Counted from the stretch's first letter, positions 25,513-34,574 are shown. The stretch is 64,000 nt of DNA from an uncultured Eggerthellaceae bacterium (GCA_947566075.1 CANOIM010000003.1:1-64000); one strand, 5' to 3'. The notes: generated by a model from the sequence alone, not told the origin. Program-made: numbers and translations.

Positions 25513-25773
25513 GCCTTCTTCGGTGAGCTGGCTTCCGTGGGCGCCATTGCGGATCAACAGCTCTGTGCCCAGGGATTCTTCGGTCTCCTTGATGATGCGC
25601 CAGGCTTTGCTGTAGGCCATGCCCATGGATTTAGCCGCCGCATTCAGGGACCCTTTGTCACGGACGCCTTGACAGAGGGCGGCTATCCCCGGCCCGAAGA
25701 CAGACCCGCTTTGAGACTGCGGGTTCGAGATGGAGATCCTGACATCGGCTTCCAGCTTATTCAGGTTCTTCAT
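25429..25773 (-). CDS. Winged-helix regulator, ModE N-terminal domain type
   Basis: A 114-residue DNA-binding protein matching the ModE/LysR-like winged helix: GSLNAAAKSMGMAYSKAWRI for the helix-turn-helix and GSQLTEEGSKLLDIY for the wing and dimer helix. The molybdate-binding TOBE domains of ModE are missing, so it may not sense molybdate. AAGGAGG precedes the ATG, 13 bp after the thrC stop, so it is co-transcribed with thrC. Its 3' end overlaps the convergent zinc-ribbon gene by 84 bp. Confidence 0.78.
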   Translation of the reverse strand: MKNLNKLEADVRISISNPQSQSGSVFGPGIAALCQGVRDKGSLNAAAKSMGMAYSKAWRIIKETEESLGTELLIRNGAHGSQLTEEGSKLLDIYASIQQKLAKEAVKLYQKLVK

Positions 25774-25786
25774 GGTGCCTCCTTGT

Positions 25787-27361
25787 CTATTGCGTCTGGA
25801 CGAATGCTGTCACGGCTTCTTCGGCAGAGTGCTCGCCGGCGTTGATCACCTGGGTGAATCGGGCTGGGGCGGTATCCAGATGAACCAAGCCCTCGGGGAT
25901 GTCATGCTTGCCCGTTTCTTCGGCGATGAGCTGATTCAGCTGGCAGCCAGTGAGGGCGGCAACCTCTTCGGGGAGAGGTTGGCCGGGTGCGATGCCATGG
26001 AGCGCCCGATACACGTTGTCACCGAACTTCGCCCAGTGGGCAGTGCTGGCCACCAAGACAGGATCCGTTCCTTTGAGATGGGTTGCTGCCAGATAGGCCA
26101 CAGCGGTATGAGGATCCATCAGATAGTCCTGTTCACTGAACACCGTCTTGATGGCATCAAGGCATTCGGCATTGGTGACGGAATCAGCCAAGAAGACCTC
26201 ACGGATCTTGGCGAAGGTATCACGGTCAACCTGGAAGGCGCGCTTCTCGTTCAGATCAGCCATCCAGTTGCGGATGGCATTGCCGTCACGGCCTGTCAGT
26301 TCGAACAGCTGACGCTCAAGATTGGAAGACACCAGGATGTCCATGGAGGGAGAGGGGGTGAGGACGAATTCCCGAGATGATATGTCATAGGTGCCGGTGT
26401 TGATGAAATCCGTGAGGACGCGGTTCTCGTTGCTGGCGCAGAGCAGATGTCCGATGGGGGTGCCCATCTGCTTCGCATACCAGGCAGCCAGGATGTTCCC
26501 GAAGTTCCCCGTGGGGACGCATACGTCAATGGGGCTGCCTGCGGTAACGGAGCCAGCCTTCACCATCTCAGCATAGGCGGAAACGTAGTACACCACTTGA
26601 GGAAGGAGCCTGCCCCAGTTGATGGAATTCGCGCTGGAGAGCGCAAAGCCTTGGTCGTGCAGCTGACGGGCGAAGGCCTCATCGGCGAAGACGCGCTTCA
26701 CGGAGGTCTGGCAATCATCGAAATTGCCGCGCATGGCCCAAACGCAGACGTTGTTGCCGGTAGTGGTGATCATCTGCTTGCGCTGGATGTCGCTCACGCC
26801 ACCATCGGGGTAGAGGACGCCCACGCATACGCCATCAACGCCCTTGAAGCCCTCCAAGGCAGCTTTGCCCGTGTCCCCCGAGGTGGCAACCAGGATGCAG
26901 AAGCCTGTGTCCAGCTCTCCCTTCGCCTTGAGAGCAGCCGCGCTGGCCCCGAAGAAGTTCGGGAGGCATTGGAGTGCCATGTCTTTGAAGGCGCTGGTGG
27001 GGCCGTGCCAAAGCTCTAGCATATGGATGCCGTCAGACAGCGGTGTGATGGGGCAGATGGCCGGGGTGTCGAAATTCGCACCGTAGGAAACGCTCATCAG
27101 CTGGGCTATCTGCTCGTCAGGCAGATCCACATTGAAGGCCTCATAGACCTTGGCCGCACGCTGGGGGTAGGGAAGGTCTGCCAATGAGGTGATCTCATTG
27201 AGGGTGAGGGTGGGAACGGCTTCAGGTACGAACAGGCCGCCACCGGGGGCCAACCCCTCTATGACGGCTTTCGTGAAAGAGACGGGGGTGCTGGTGATGC
27301 CCCGGGTATCAACATAGCAGTTGGCACCGGGGTAGGATGCGCGATCAAGCAGGTTGCTCAA
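25787..27361 (-). CDS. thrC: Threonine synthase
   Basis: A 524-residue PLP enzyme of the longer (class with N-terminal Thr_synth_N domain) type, converting O-phosphohomoserine to threonine. It begins with YVDTRGITSTPVSF, carries the PLP lysine in HGPTSAFKDMALQ, the phosphate-binding ATSGDTGKAALEG, and PTGNFGNILAAWYAKQMG. The length is usual. It is divergent from the SGNH hydrolase gene and followed closely by the ModE-like regulator. Confidence 0.94.
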   Translation of the reverse strand: MSNLLDRASYPGANCYVDTRGITSTPVSFTKAVIEGLAPGGGLFVPEAVPTLTLNEITSLADLPYPQRAAKVYEAFNVDLPDEQIAQLMSVSYGANFDTPAICPITPLSDGIHMLELWHGPTSAFKDMALQCLPNFFGASAAALKAKGELDTGFCILVATSGDTGKAALEGFKGVDGVCVGVLYPDGGVSDIQRKQMITTTGNNVCVWAMRGNFDDCQTSVKRVFADEAFARQLHDQGFALSSANSINWGRLLPQVVYYVSAYAEMVKAGSVTAGSPIDVCVPTGNFGNILAAWYAKQMGTPIGHLLCASNENRVLTDFINTGTYDISSREFVLTPSPSMDILVSSNLERQLFELTGRDGNAIRNWMADLNEKRAFQVDRDTFAKIREVFLADSVTNAECLDAIKTVFSEQDYLMDPHTAVAYLAATHLKGTDPVLVASTAHWAKFGDNVYRALHGIAPGQPLPEEVAALTGCQLNQLIAEETGKHDIPEGLVHLDTAPARFTQVINAGEHSAEEAVTAFVQTQ

Positions 27362-27450
27362 GATTGACCTCGATGTTCGTTGGGAAAAGGTACGCTAAAG
27401 TATACAGGAGGTCAGCCCTTGGCAGCCCGTGCGATCAGCGAGGTTTTCCC

Positions 27451-28338
27451 ATGATGAAGCGCATTTCCGTGTTCGGTGACTCCATATCCACCTTCGAAGG
27501 CGTGACAGCAGCTGGCAACCGATGCTACTACGATAGCGTAGACACCAATGGCACGGGCGTTGCTCAGCCCCAAGACACATGGTGGATGCAGGTGATAGAC
27601 GCTCTAGGAGGAGAGCTTTGCGCCAATGGGTCCTTCTCTGGCTCCATGGTAGAGGGAGCCGCCTTCCCGGCCGGATGCTCCCAGGAACGAGCGCGGCAGA
27701 TCCTCGGGCCTCAGGGTGAGGCGCCGGATCTGGTGCTCGTCTTCATCGGCATCAATGATTATGGTTGGGGTGGCGCTGAAGCCCAGGCGAGGGGCGGATC
27801 CGAAGCGGCGCCCAGTGGCTTCGAAGAGGTAGAGGAGGGGTACATCCCTGGGGTTGCCCCCGCAGGCGCTCTTCAGGGGTTCGCCCAGGCCTACGGTGAG
27901 ATGCTTGAGAACATCCAGGCCCAGGCACCGGGGGCGGAAGTCTGGTGCCTGACCTTGCTCCCGGGAAGGCTGAAGGGCAGCTCGGGATCCAGCTTCTGCT
28001 ATCGGCTGCGCGGCATAGACCTCTCAGAATACAACGAGGCCATCCGCAGCGCGGCCCAAGCGAAGGGGTGCCAGGTGGCTGACATCGCCGCCTTCAGCCT
28101 TGACTACGAGGCATCGGATGGCACCCATCCCACCCTGCAGGGCATGGAGCAGATAGCGGCTCTGACCACAGCGGCCATCACGGGACGCCCCTTAGAAGCA
28201 GACCTCTTCCCGGGTTCCTTGGCCTCCCAGGACCTCTGCCGTGAGCCAAGCTGCATCGGGTGCCCCCATGCCCGATCGACCGGGGTCAAATGGTCCTGCG
28301 TCTGCGAACGGGATCTCACGCCTTCGCCGTTGCAGTGA
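27451..28338 (+). CDS. SGNH/GDSL-type hydrolase with a cysteine-rich tail
   Basis: A 295-residue esterase-like protein. Block I is SVFGDSISTFEG with the nucleophile Ser, the oxyanion residues are in CANGSFSGSMV and VFIGINDYGWGG, and the catalytic pair is in DGTHPTLQGMEQIA. No signal peptide is seen, so it is probably cytoplasmic. The last 30 residues contain five cysteines (CX4CX2CX11CXC), which could bind zinc or an iron-sulfur cluster and are not part of the hydrolase core. GAGG precedes the double ATG. Confidence 0.82.
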   Translation: MMKRISVFGDSISTFEGVTAAGNRCYYDSVDTNGTGVAQPQDTWWMQVIDALGGELCANGSFSGSMVEGAAFPAGCSQERARQILGPQGEAPDLVLVFIGINDYGWGGAEAQARGGSEAAPSGFEEVEEGYIPGVAPAGALQGFAQAYGEMLENIQAQAPGAEVWCLTLLPGRLKGSSGSSFCYRLRGIDLSEYNEAIRSAAQAKGCQVADIAAFSLDYEASDGTHPTLQGMEQIAALTTAAITGRPLEADLFPGSLASQDLCREPSCIGCPHARSTGVKWSCVCERDLTPSPLQ

Positions 28339-28415
28339 TCTTGGTCTCATTCGCAGCAAAGGGCTGTTTGTGATACCCTTTGCCGCACTGAAATCCAAGG
28401 CATATGGAGGCATTC

Positions 28416-28709
28416 ATGAAGTTTCTCGGATTAGGCGTTCCCGAGCTTTTGATCATCCTCGTTGTCGTGTTGCTCATCTTCGGGCCCAAGAATCTCCCGA
28501 AGCTCGGCAATGCGCTGGGCAAGACCGTGAAGGGCCTGCGCGATGGCATGGGCGCTGGCAAGAAGGAAGCGGAAGATGCTTCTGATGAGGAAGAGGTCAT
28601 AGAGGAAGTGGTCGAAGAGGTGCCCGTTAAGGAAGCTCAGACCAGCGCATCCGAAGCGGCAACGCCGAAGAAGACCGTTAAGAAGGTCGTAGTGAAGAAG
28701 GCTGAATAG
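28416..28709 (+). CDS. tatA: Twin-arginine translocase subunit TatA/TatE
   Basis: A 97-residue protein with one membrane helix (VPELLIILVVVLLIFGPKNL), the hinge FGPKNLPKLG and an amphipathic helix, then a Glu- and Lys-rich tail. This is TatA, the pore-forming subunit for folded proteins with RR signals such as RdhA and perhaps ApbE in this window. ATG 28416 is preferred because GGAGG lies five bases upstream. tatC is not in the window. Confidence 0.92.
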   Translation: MKFLGLGVPELLIILVVVLLIFGPKNLPKLGNALGKTVKGLRDGMGAGKKEAEDASDEEEVIEEVVEEVPVKEAQTSASEAATPKKTVKKVVVKKAE

Positions 28710-28760
28710 CCTTCGTATCGGCGGCGGAAGACCGTCGCGCTCATATCGAACGAACCAGGG

Positions 28761-28787
28761 GCACGCTTCGCATCTTGCCAAGCGTGC
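28761..28787 (+). terminator. Hairpin between tatA and greA
   Basis: GCACGCTT (28761-28768) pairs with AAGCGTGC (28780-28787) around an 11-nt loop, about 50 bp after tatA and 21 bp before greA. A long U-tract is missing, so it may be a weak terminator, a processing site or an element in the greA leader. Confidence 0.45.
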
Positions 28788-28808
28788 TTCGATGTTGAAA
28801 GGGAATCA

Positions 28809-29279
28809 ATGGCTGACAGCAATTACATCCTCACACCGGAAGGGCGTCAAAAGCTCGAGGATGAGCTCCACTATCTTGAGACCGAGAAGCGGGCAGAGAT
28901 CGGGGAGCGCATCAAGGTAGCGCGTGAATTCGGGGATATCTCTGAGAATTCCGAATACGATGACGCGAAGAACGAGCAGGGCATGATGGAAGCCCGCATC
29001 GCTGAGATCACGCGCATCCTGTCCGAGGCAACGGTAGTGAACACGCCGAAGCGCTCCTCCAAGGTGAACATCGGCGCTACGGTCACGGTGAACATGGGCG
29101 GCAAGGAGCGGGTGCTCACCATCGTGGGCGCAGCCGAAAGCGATGCTCACGGCGGCAAGGTCTCCAATGAGTCTCCGGTGGGGGCGGCTCTCTTGGGTCA
29201 TAAGAAGGGTGACACGTTCACCGTTACGGGCCCCACTGGCCGTGAGACCCAGATCGAGATCCTGAAGATAGAGCACTAG
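28809..29279 (+). CDS. greA: Transcription elongation factor GreA
   Basis: A 156-residue GreA with the N-terminal coiled coil (LTPEGRQKLEDELHYLETEK), the tip residues in FGDISENSEYDDAKNEQ and the C-terminal FKBP-like domain ending SPVGAALLGHKKGD. It rescues backtracked RNA polymerase by stimulating transcript cleavage. Length and motifs are standard. The YkvI-like gene follows after 14 bp. Confidence 0.96.
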   Translation: MADSNYILTPEGRQKLEDELHYLETEKRAEIGERIKVAREFGDISENSEYDDAKNEQGMMEARIAEITRILSEATVVNTPKRSSKVNIGATVTVNMGGKERVLTIVGAAESDAHGGKVSNESPVGAALLGHKKGDTFTVTGPTGRETQIEILKIEH

Positions 29280-29293
29280 GCCCAAAGCTTTCC

Positions 29294-30439
29294 ATGGGTA
29301 GCGGTGGCTTCAGCCTGAAGAGGGCCTTCATCCTAGCTGGCGCTATCATCGCGCTGGTGATAGGGTCCGGCTTTGCCACCGGTCAAGAGCTCGTCCAGTA
29401 CTTCTCCGCCTATGGGTTGGGTGGTTTTCTGGTCATCGCCGTGTTCGCGGTGATCTTCATGTACTACAACTTCAACTTCGCGCGGGTGGGTCACCGGGAG
29501 AAGTACGAGGTGGGCAACGATATCTATCGCTACTACTGCGGCAGGTATCTGGGCACCTTCTTCGATTACTACTCCACCGTCTTCTGCTATATGTCGTTCT
29601 TCGTCATGGTGGGCGGTGCGTCCTCTACGCTGACCCAGGGCTTCGGCATCCCTGAATGGGTGGGCGGTCTTCTGCTCACGGCCATCGTCGTGCTGATCGT
29701 CAGTTTGGGGCTCAGCAAGCTGGTGGATATCATCGGCATCATCGGGCCCATCAAGATAGCGTTCTTCATCGCTGTGGGGGCTATCGTGTTGGTGATGGAT
29801 TGGCCTCATATCTCTGAGGGCCTGGCGGCCATCGCAAGCGACAGCCTGGTGGGGGCCCAAGAAGGCGAAGGCATCGTGAAGGCGGGGGATAACTGGCTGA
29901 TATCGGGCCTGTCCTACGCGGGGTTCGTGCTGCTGTGGTTTGCCAGCTTCATGACGCTCCTGGGCGCGAAGAATGACCGCAAGAGCTTGGACGCGGGCAT
30001 CGTCATCGCCACGGTGGTCATCTGCGCTGCCATCGCCATCATCTTCATGGCCCAGGTGGCCAACATCAACACCGGCGAAGAGGGGCTGTTCGTGTGGAAT
30101 GCGCCCATCCCGAACCTCATCCTGGCCCAGAAGATCTGGCCACCGCTTTCTTTCGTCTATGCTGTGGTGGTGTTCATCGGCATCTGCGCCACGGCGGTCC
30201 CCTTGCTCTATAATCCCGTTGCGCGCTTTGCGAAAGAGGGCACGCCGCGCTTCCGGTTGCTGGCCATCGGCTTGGGGGTGGCAGGCCTCATCATCGGGCT
30301 GTTCTTCCCCTACCGCATGCTGGTGAACGTGATCTACGTGCTCAACGGCTATATAGGTGCCGTGTTGCTCATCTTCATGGTCATCAAGAACATCCGCACC
30401 ATCCTAGAGAAGAGAACGAAGAGGACAGAACATGACTGA
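29294..30439 (+). CDS. YkvI-like integral membrane protein (amino-acid-permease fold)
   Basis: A 381-residue protein with about ten membrane helices. The first contains IALVIGSGFATGQELVQYF, the unwound glycine-rich segment seen in YkvI-family proteins related to the LeuT/amino-acid permease superfamily. The substrate is unknown. It sits between greA and lysS and its stop overlaps the lysS start (ATGACTGA), so it is co-transcribed with lysS; transport of lysine or another amino acid is only a guess. Confidence 0.78.
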   Translation: MGSGGFSLKRAFILAGAIIALVIGSGFATGQELVQYFSAYGLGGFLVIAVFAVIFMYYNFNFARVGHREKYEVGNDIYRYYCGRYLGTFFDYYSTVFCYMSFFVMVGGASSTLTQGFGIPEWVGGLLLTAIVVLIVSLGLSKLVDIIGIIGPIKIAFFIAVGAIVLVMDWPHISEGLAAIASDSLVGAQEGEGIVKAGDNWLISGLSYAGFVLLWFASFMTLLGAKNDRKSLDAGIVIATVVICAAIAIIFMAQVANINTGEEGLFVWNAPIPNLILAQKIWPPLSFVYAVVVFIGICATAVPLLYNPVARFAKEGTPRFRLLAIGLGVAGLIIGLFFPYRMLVNVIYVLNGYIGAVLLIFMVIKNIRTILEKRTKRTEHD

Positions 30440-32363
30440 CGAGACCATCGCGATCATCGAAGACGATCCCATAGAGGTGCGCCGCGCCAAGCGCCAGGCG
30501 CTGATCAATGCCGGGCGTGACCCTTACGGTCACAGCTTCACTGCTACCCATACCGTGGCCCAGCTGGATGAGCTCTACGCTCATCTGGAAGATGGCGAAG
30601 ACACCACCGATGAGGTGGCCTTGGCGGGCCGCATCATGGCCAAGCGCGTCCAGGGCAAGGTGGCTTTCCTGGAGCTGATGGATCACACAGGCACCATCCA
30701 ATTGTTCTGCCGTATCAATGCGCTGGGAGATGCGGCCTTCGAAGAACTGAAGGATTTGGACGTGGGGGATTGGTTGGCCGCTCAGGGCACCATGATGCGC
30801 ACGCGTCGTGGCCAGCTTTCTGTGGCCGTCACTTCCTTCGAGCTGATGTCCAAGAGCCTGCGCCCCCTGCCCGAGAAGTTCCATGGCCTACAAGACAAGG
30901 AGACGCGCTACCGCCAGCGCTACGTTGATCTGGTCATGAACCCGGAAGTGCGTGAAACATTCCAGAAGCGCTTCAAGATCATCTCCGCCATCCGCCGCTA
31001 TATGGAGGATGAGGGCTATTATGAGGTGGAAACGCCCTTCCTGAACCCCATCATCGGCGGGGCCAACGCCAAGCCCTTCGTTACCCATTTCAACGCTCTC
31101 AACCGGGATTATTACCTGCGCATCGCCACGGAGCTGCCGCTGAAGCGCTTGATCGTGGGCGGCTTCCCGAAGGTGTTCGAGATGGGCCGCATCTTCCGCA
31201 ATGAGGGCATGGACCCGTACCATAACCCGGAATTCACCACCATGGAGGCCTATGAGGCCTTCGGGGACTTGAACTCCATGATCCGCCTCACCCAGGGTTG
31301 TATCCAGGCGGCAGCCCAGGCTGCCTGCGGCAGCTTGCAGGTGACCTACCAGGGCACGGCCATTGACCTGTCCGGGGATTGGCGCGTGGCTTCCATGATC
31401 CAGTTGGCTAGCGAAGGGGCAGGGGAGCCCGTTGACTTCACGCGCAGCCGCGAAGAGCTGGTGGCCATCCTAGAGAAGCACGGCGGCAAGGCTGATGGCG
31501 CTTGGGGCAAGGGCAAGCTGATCGCTGAGGTCTTCGAAGCGGTGGCGGAGGAGAAGCTCATCCAGCCCACCTTCGTCATAGACCACCCGCTTGAGGTCAG
31601 CCCTCTGGCGAAGAAGCATCCTGACAACCCTGAGCTCACCCAGCGCTTCGAGCTGTTCATCTGTGGTCACGAATACGCCAACGCCTTCACGGAACTGAAT
31701 GACCCGGTTGATCAAGCAGAGCGCTTCATGGCCCAGGTCAAGGCGAAGGACATGGGCGATGACGAGGCCATGGGCTTTGATGCTGACTATATCCGCGCTT
31801 TGGAATATGGCATGCCCCCGGCGGGCGGCGTGGGCATCGGTATCGACCGCTTGACCATGCTGCTGACCGATGCCCCCACCATTCGCGATGTGCTCCTCTT
31901 CCCCCACATGAAGGATGAAGCGCCTGCGGATGGCCGGGGGCGTTCTGTTGCAACACCCGCAGCAGGTGTCATCGATCTTTCGAACGTGATGGTGGAGCCC
32001 CTCTTCGAAGACGAGGTTGATTTCGACACCTTCAGCAAGTCTGACTTCCGTGCCGTGAAGGTGCTGGCCTGCGAAGCGGTGCCCAAGTCCAAGAAGCTGC
32101 TTCAGTTCACGCTGGATGACGGTTCTGGCAAAGACCGTACGATCCTTTCGGGCATCCATGCCTATTATGAGCCTGAAGAGCTGGTGGGCAAGACGCTCAT
32201 CGCCATCACCAACCTGCCACCGCGCAAGATGATGGGTGTGGAATCTGAGGGCATGCTGCTCTCAGCCATCCATGAGGTGCCCGGTGAAGATGGCGAACCT
32301 GAGGAGCGTCTGAACCTGCTCATGGTGGACGGCAACATCCCCGCCGGCGCCAAGCTGTACTAA
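30432..32363 (+). CDS. lysS: Lysyl-tRNA synthetase (class II) with C-terminal tRNA-binding domain
   Basis: A 643-residue protein, about 140 longer than a standard bacterial LysRS. Residues 1 to about 500 are a class II LysRS: an OB-fold anticodon domain, motif 2 (VFEMGRIFRNEGMDPYHNPE) and motif 3 (GVGIGIDRLTMLLTDAP). Residues about 535-643 form an EMAPII/Trbp111-like tRNA-binding domain (SDFRAVKVLACEAVPKSKKL, then LPPRKMMGVESEGMLL) like that at the end of bacterial MetRS. The appended domain should raise tRNA affinity without specificity. Confidence 0.95.
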   Translation: MTDETIAIIEDDPIEVRRAKRQALINAGRDPYGHSFTATHTVAQLDELYAHLEDGEDTTDEVALAGRIMAKRVQGKVAFLELMDHTGTIQLFCRINALGDAAFEELKDLDVGDWLAAQGTMMRTRRGQLSVAVTSFELMSKSLRPLPEKFHGLQDKETRYRQRYVDLVMNPEVRETFQKRFKIISAIRRYMEDEGYYEVETPFLNPIIGGANAKPFVTHFNALNRDYYLRIATELPLKRLIVGGFPKVFEMGRIFRNEGMDPYHNPEFTTMEAYEAFGDLNSMIRLTQGCIQAAAQAACGSLQVTYQGTAIDLSGDWRVASMIQLASEGAGEPVDFTRSREELVAILEKHGGKADGAWGKGKLIAEVFEAVAEEKLIQPTFVIDHPLEVSPLAKKHPDNPELTQRFELFICGHEYANAFTELNDPVDQAERFMAQVKAKDMGDDEAMGFDADYIRALEYGMPPAGGVGIGIDRLTMLLTDAPTIRDVLLFPHMKDEAPADGRGRSVATPAAGVIDLSNVMVEPLFEDEVDFDTFSKSDFRAVKVLACEAVPKSKKLLQFTLDDGSGKDRTILSGIHAYYEPEELVGKTLIAITNLPPRKMMGVESEGMLLSAIHEVPGEDGEPEERLNLLMVDGNIPAGAKLY

Positions 32364-32388
32364 GAGCCAGAGGAACGTCCCCTGACTC
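32364..32388. repeat. Degenerate REP-like palindrome
   Basis: GAGCCAG (32364-32370) pairs with CTGACTC (32382-32388) with one mismatch around the loop AGGAACGTCCC, directly after the lysS stop. The loop and arms match the family found at 34439, 39717, 41143 and 41190. Confidence 0.6.
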
Positions 32389-32441
32389 GTCTCAATACTG
32401 CCTCGTAGCTTTTAAATTAGCCTGTTAAAATGCTTTAGCGA

Positions 32442-32474
32442 GGGTATTCAATGCAAAATCCCTTACGAATACCC
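32442..32474. promoter_or_regulatory. Inverted repeat in the AT-rich promoter region of the first AAA_14 gene
   Basis: GGGTATTC (32442-32449) and GAATACCC (32467-32474) form an 8-bp inverted repeat with a 17-nt spacer. The region from 32400 to 32501 is visibly AT-richer than lysS, and GTTAAAATGC just upstream could hold a -10 box. A binding site or a leader hairpin are both possible. Confidence 0.4.
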
Positions 32475-32501
32475 CTTCTAGATGGCAAATGGAGGCATTG
32501 A

Positions 32502-34043
32502 ATGGAGTTATTCAAACGCGAGAGCTACCTGAGCAAGATACGCGGCTTCTATGATGATGACGAAGTCATAAAGGTCATCACAGGCGTTCGGCGTTGCGGT
32601 AAATCGTGTCTCATGAAGACCATACGCCAAGAAATCGAAGAGGGCGGTGTCGATCCAGCGAACATCCTCTATCTCGACCTTGACAAGCGAGGGCTCAGGT
32701 CCATCAAGACGAAGGGCCAGTTAGAAGATCTTATCGCTCCTATAGCAGAAGCTTCGGGGCGAAAGTATGTTTTCATTGACGAGATACAGAACGTCAAGGG
32801 CTTCGAAGAAGTGATCAACGGATTCCGTACCGAGGGCGATTTCTCCATCTTCATCACTGGTTCCAATTCGTATTTGCTTTCGGGGGAGCTGACCACGAAG
32901 CTGACAGGCCGCTACACCGAATTCGAGGTGCAGACGCTCACGTTCGCGGAGTATTGCGACATGAAGCTGTTCTTAGGTAAGCGGGTCAACCCTGACCTTA
33001 CCCGGGAACTCGATGCCTACATCCTCGAGGGTGGCTTTCCGCGGGCTCTCTACTACGACAGCATGCAGGACAAACGAACCTACGTCCAATCCGTTGTCAA
33101 CGAGATCATAGAGAAGGATATCCGCAAGCGCGTTCGCATCATGGACTTGGCGCTCTTCACGCAGATACAGAACTACATCATCAACAACTTCGGGGCTACA
33201 ACCTCCCTGACGAACATACTGAAGGACTTGGAGAAGCAGGGGGTGACGCTCAAGCGGGAGACCCTATCGAGATACCTTCGCATCTTGGAGGACGCGAAGG
33301 TGATCCGCAAGTGCATGCGCTTCGACATGAAGTCGCGCAAATCTCTTCGCGGGGAGCAGAAGTATTATCTCGCGGATTTGAGTTTCTACTTTGCGCTGAA
33401 CACTGACAACCAGATCAACTATGGACCTGTTTTGGAGAATATCGTGTATTCGTATGCACGCAGCAAAGACTATAGCGTCAGCATCGGGCGCATCGGGAAG
33501 CTGGAGTGCGATTTCATCATGCGCGACCAAGATATGGGATACGCCTATGTGCAGGTGTCTATGACCATTGCTGCCTCTAAGGATACGGAGAACCGCGAAT
33601 ATGCGCCCCTGGAGCGACAGAAGGACAACTATCCGAAGTTCGTGCTGACCCGAAATGACCCGATCCAGAGGCGTAACGGCATCTATCATGCGAACATCAC
33701 AGACTTCATGAGCATGGGCAAGGGATTCACGGATAGTCTCTATGCGGACCCCTACGAAGGGCCGTCCTATGATTCCGAGCATGGTATAGACATGCATCGA
33801 CCGATAGAGTGCCCAAACTGTCACTTCGTTCAACGAAACATCGATCTTTCGGATGAAGTGGTCGATGTGGCAGTTGGCGAAGACAACGATATGACCATGG
33901 GTCCGGATATCGTGTACAACTTCAACATAGACCGCCTTCCGTGCCCTGAATGCGGGCTGGACTTGAGGGTCTACGGCTATATTCGCGAGTATCCCGTAGG
34001 AGCGTTCGATTCGGAATACGTGAAGGTGCTACCGATCAAATGA
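32502..34043 (+). CDS. AAA_14/DUF4143 ATPase with C-terminal zinc-ribbon extension
   Basis: A 513-residue protein of the widespread AAA_14 + DUF4143 family. Walker A is GVRRCGKSCLM (residues about 28-38), Walker B YVFIDEIQNVKGFE, sensor FITGSNSYLLS, and the DUF4143 part lies at about residues 210-400. Unusually, about 110 residues follow, ending in a treble-clef-like zinc ribbon (CPNC ... CPEC, residues about 435-490). Function of the family is unknown; members are often isolated and mobile. GGAGG precedes the ATG. It is flanked by REP-like palindromes on both sides. Confidence 0.85.
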   Translation: MELFKRESYLSKIRGFYDDDEVIKVITGVRRCGKSCLMKTIRQEIEEGGVDPANILYLDLDKRGLRSIKTKGQLEDLIAPIAEASGRKYVFIDEIQNVKGFEEVINGFRTEGDFSIFITGSNSYLLSGELTTKLTGRYTEFEVQTLTFAEYCDMKLFLGKRVNPDLTRELDAYILEGGFPRALYYDSMQDKRTYVQSVVNEIIEKDIRKRVRIMDLALFTQIQNYIINNFGATTSLTNILKDLEKQGVTLKRETLSRYLRILEDAKVIRKCMRFDMKSRKSLRGEQKYYLADLSFYFALNTDNQINYGPVLENIVYSYARSKDYSVSIGRIGKLECDFIMRDQDMGYAYVQVSMTIAASKDTENREYAPLERQKDNYPKFVLTRNDPIQRRNGIYHANITDFMSMGKGFTDSLYADPYEGPSYDSEHGIDMHRPIECPNCHFVQRNIDLSDEVVDVAVGEDNDMTMGPDIVYNFNIDRLPCPECGLDLRVYGYIREYPVGAFDSEYVKVLPIK

Positions 34044-34115
34044 TTCAGGGTCAGATGGTTGCTGGGGGGGGGCTCATTGAACATAAAATGGCGGGGATAG
34101 CTTCCCCGCCCTAGG
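34044..34115. other. Noncoding stretch with hairpins, possible mobile-element remnant
   Basis: Contains GGCGGGGA pairing with TCCCCGCC near 34092-34112 and, just after, GGCC-TTAC-GGCC. Downstream at about 34145, AAAATTGACCCC resembles the ends of some insertion sequences. It may belong to the same decayed element as the RAYT remnant. No gene is visible. Confidence 0.25.
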
Positions 34116-34424
34116 GTGGACCACGGCCTTACGGCCAGCCCAAAAATTGACCCCAGTATACAGGGTGAGGTTGAAAGATCAACTTCGACCGGTCGATCGC
34201 TCTTCATTCTCCATATAGAGCGCCAGCGACGGAGCAGGATAAGCGATGCTGCTGCTTTGCGCTTGGCTGCCAAGCTCTTCGGTGATGACTGGCGATCATC
34301 GCTTTCGGAATGTGGTCGAGAAGAACGATATGCCCATCTACGGCGATTGAAGGCCGAAGGCCTTTCCATAAGGCAGATCGAGCGGATGACGGGGATAGGG
34401 CGCAATATCATCCAGCAAAGGTGA
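34116..34424 (+). pseudogene. C-terminal remnant of a REP-associated tyrosine transposase (RAYT)
   Basis: The last ~60 codons (to the TGA at 34424) end in EERYAHLRRLKAEGLSIRQI then ERMTGIGRNIIQQ, the helix-turn-helix that closes RAYT (IS200-like, TnpA_REP) proteins. The catalytic N-terminal domain with HUH and Tyr is missing; the preceding codons have no recognisable content. RAYTs mobilise REP palindromes, and a perfect REP-like palindrome lies 15 bp downstream, supporting the call. It cannot be active. Confidence 0.65.
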
Positions 34425-34438
34425 ACTGGGATGACAAA

Positions 34439-34467
34439 GTGAGTCAGAAGAATGTCCCCTGACTCAC
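34439..34467. repeat. REP-like palindrome next to the RAYT remnant
   Basis: GTGAGTCAG (34439-34447) and CTGACTCAC (34459-34467) pair perfectly over 9 bp around the 11-nt loop AAGAATGTCCC. It is the best-preserved copy of the type with TGAGTCA arms. Confidence 0.8.
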
Positions 34468-34574
34468 TCCCCAGGATCTGGGGCGCACCTCCCATTGTCC
34501 CCCCATTGTCTCATTCTGCACCGCCCACTTCGTGTTATCCTGCGACGAAGGGATCCGCTCTGAGAGGAGGGGCC

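Noticed and set aside
30200..30431. T-box or lysine riboswitch ahead of lysS
   Set aside because: lysS overlaps the preceding permease gene, leaving no leader in which such an element could lie.
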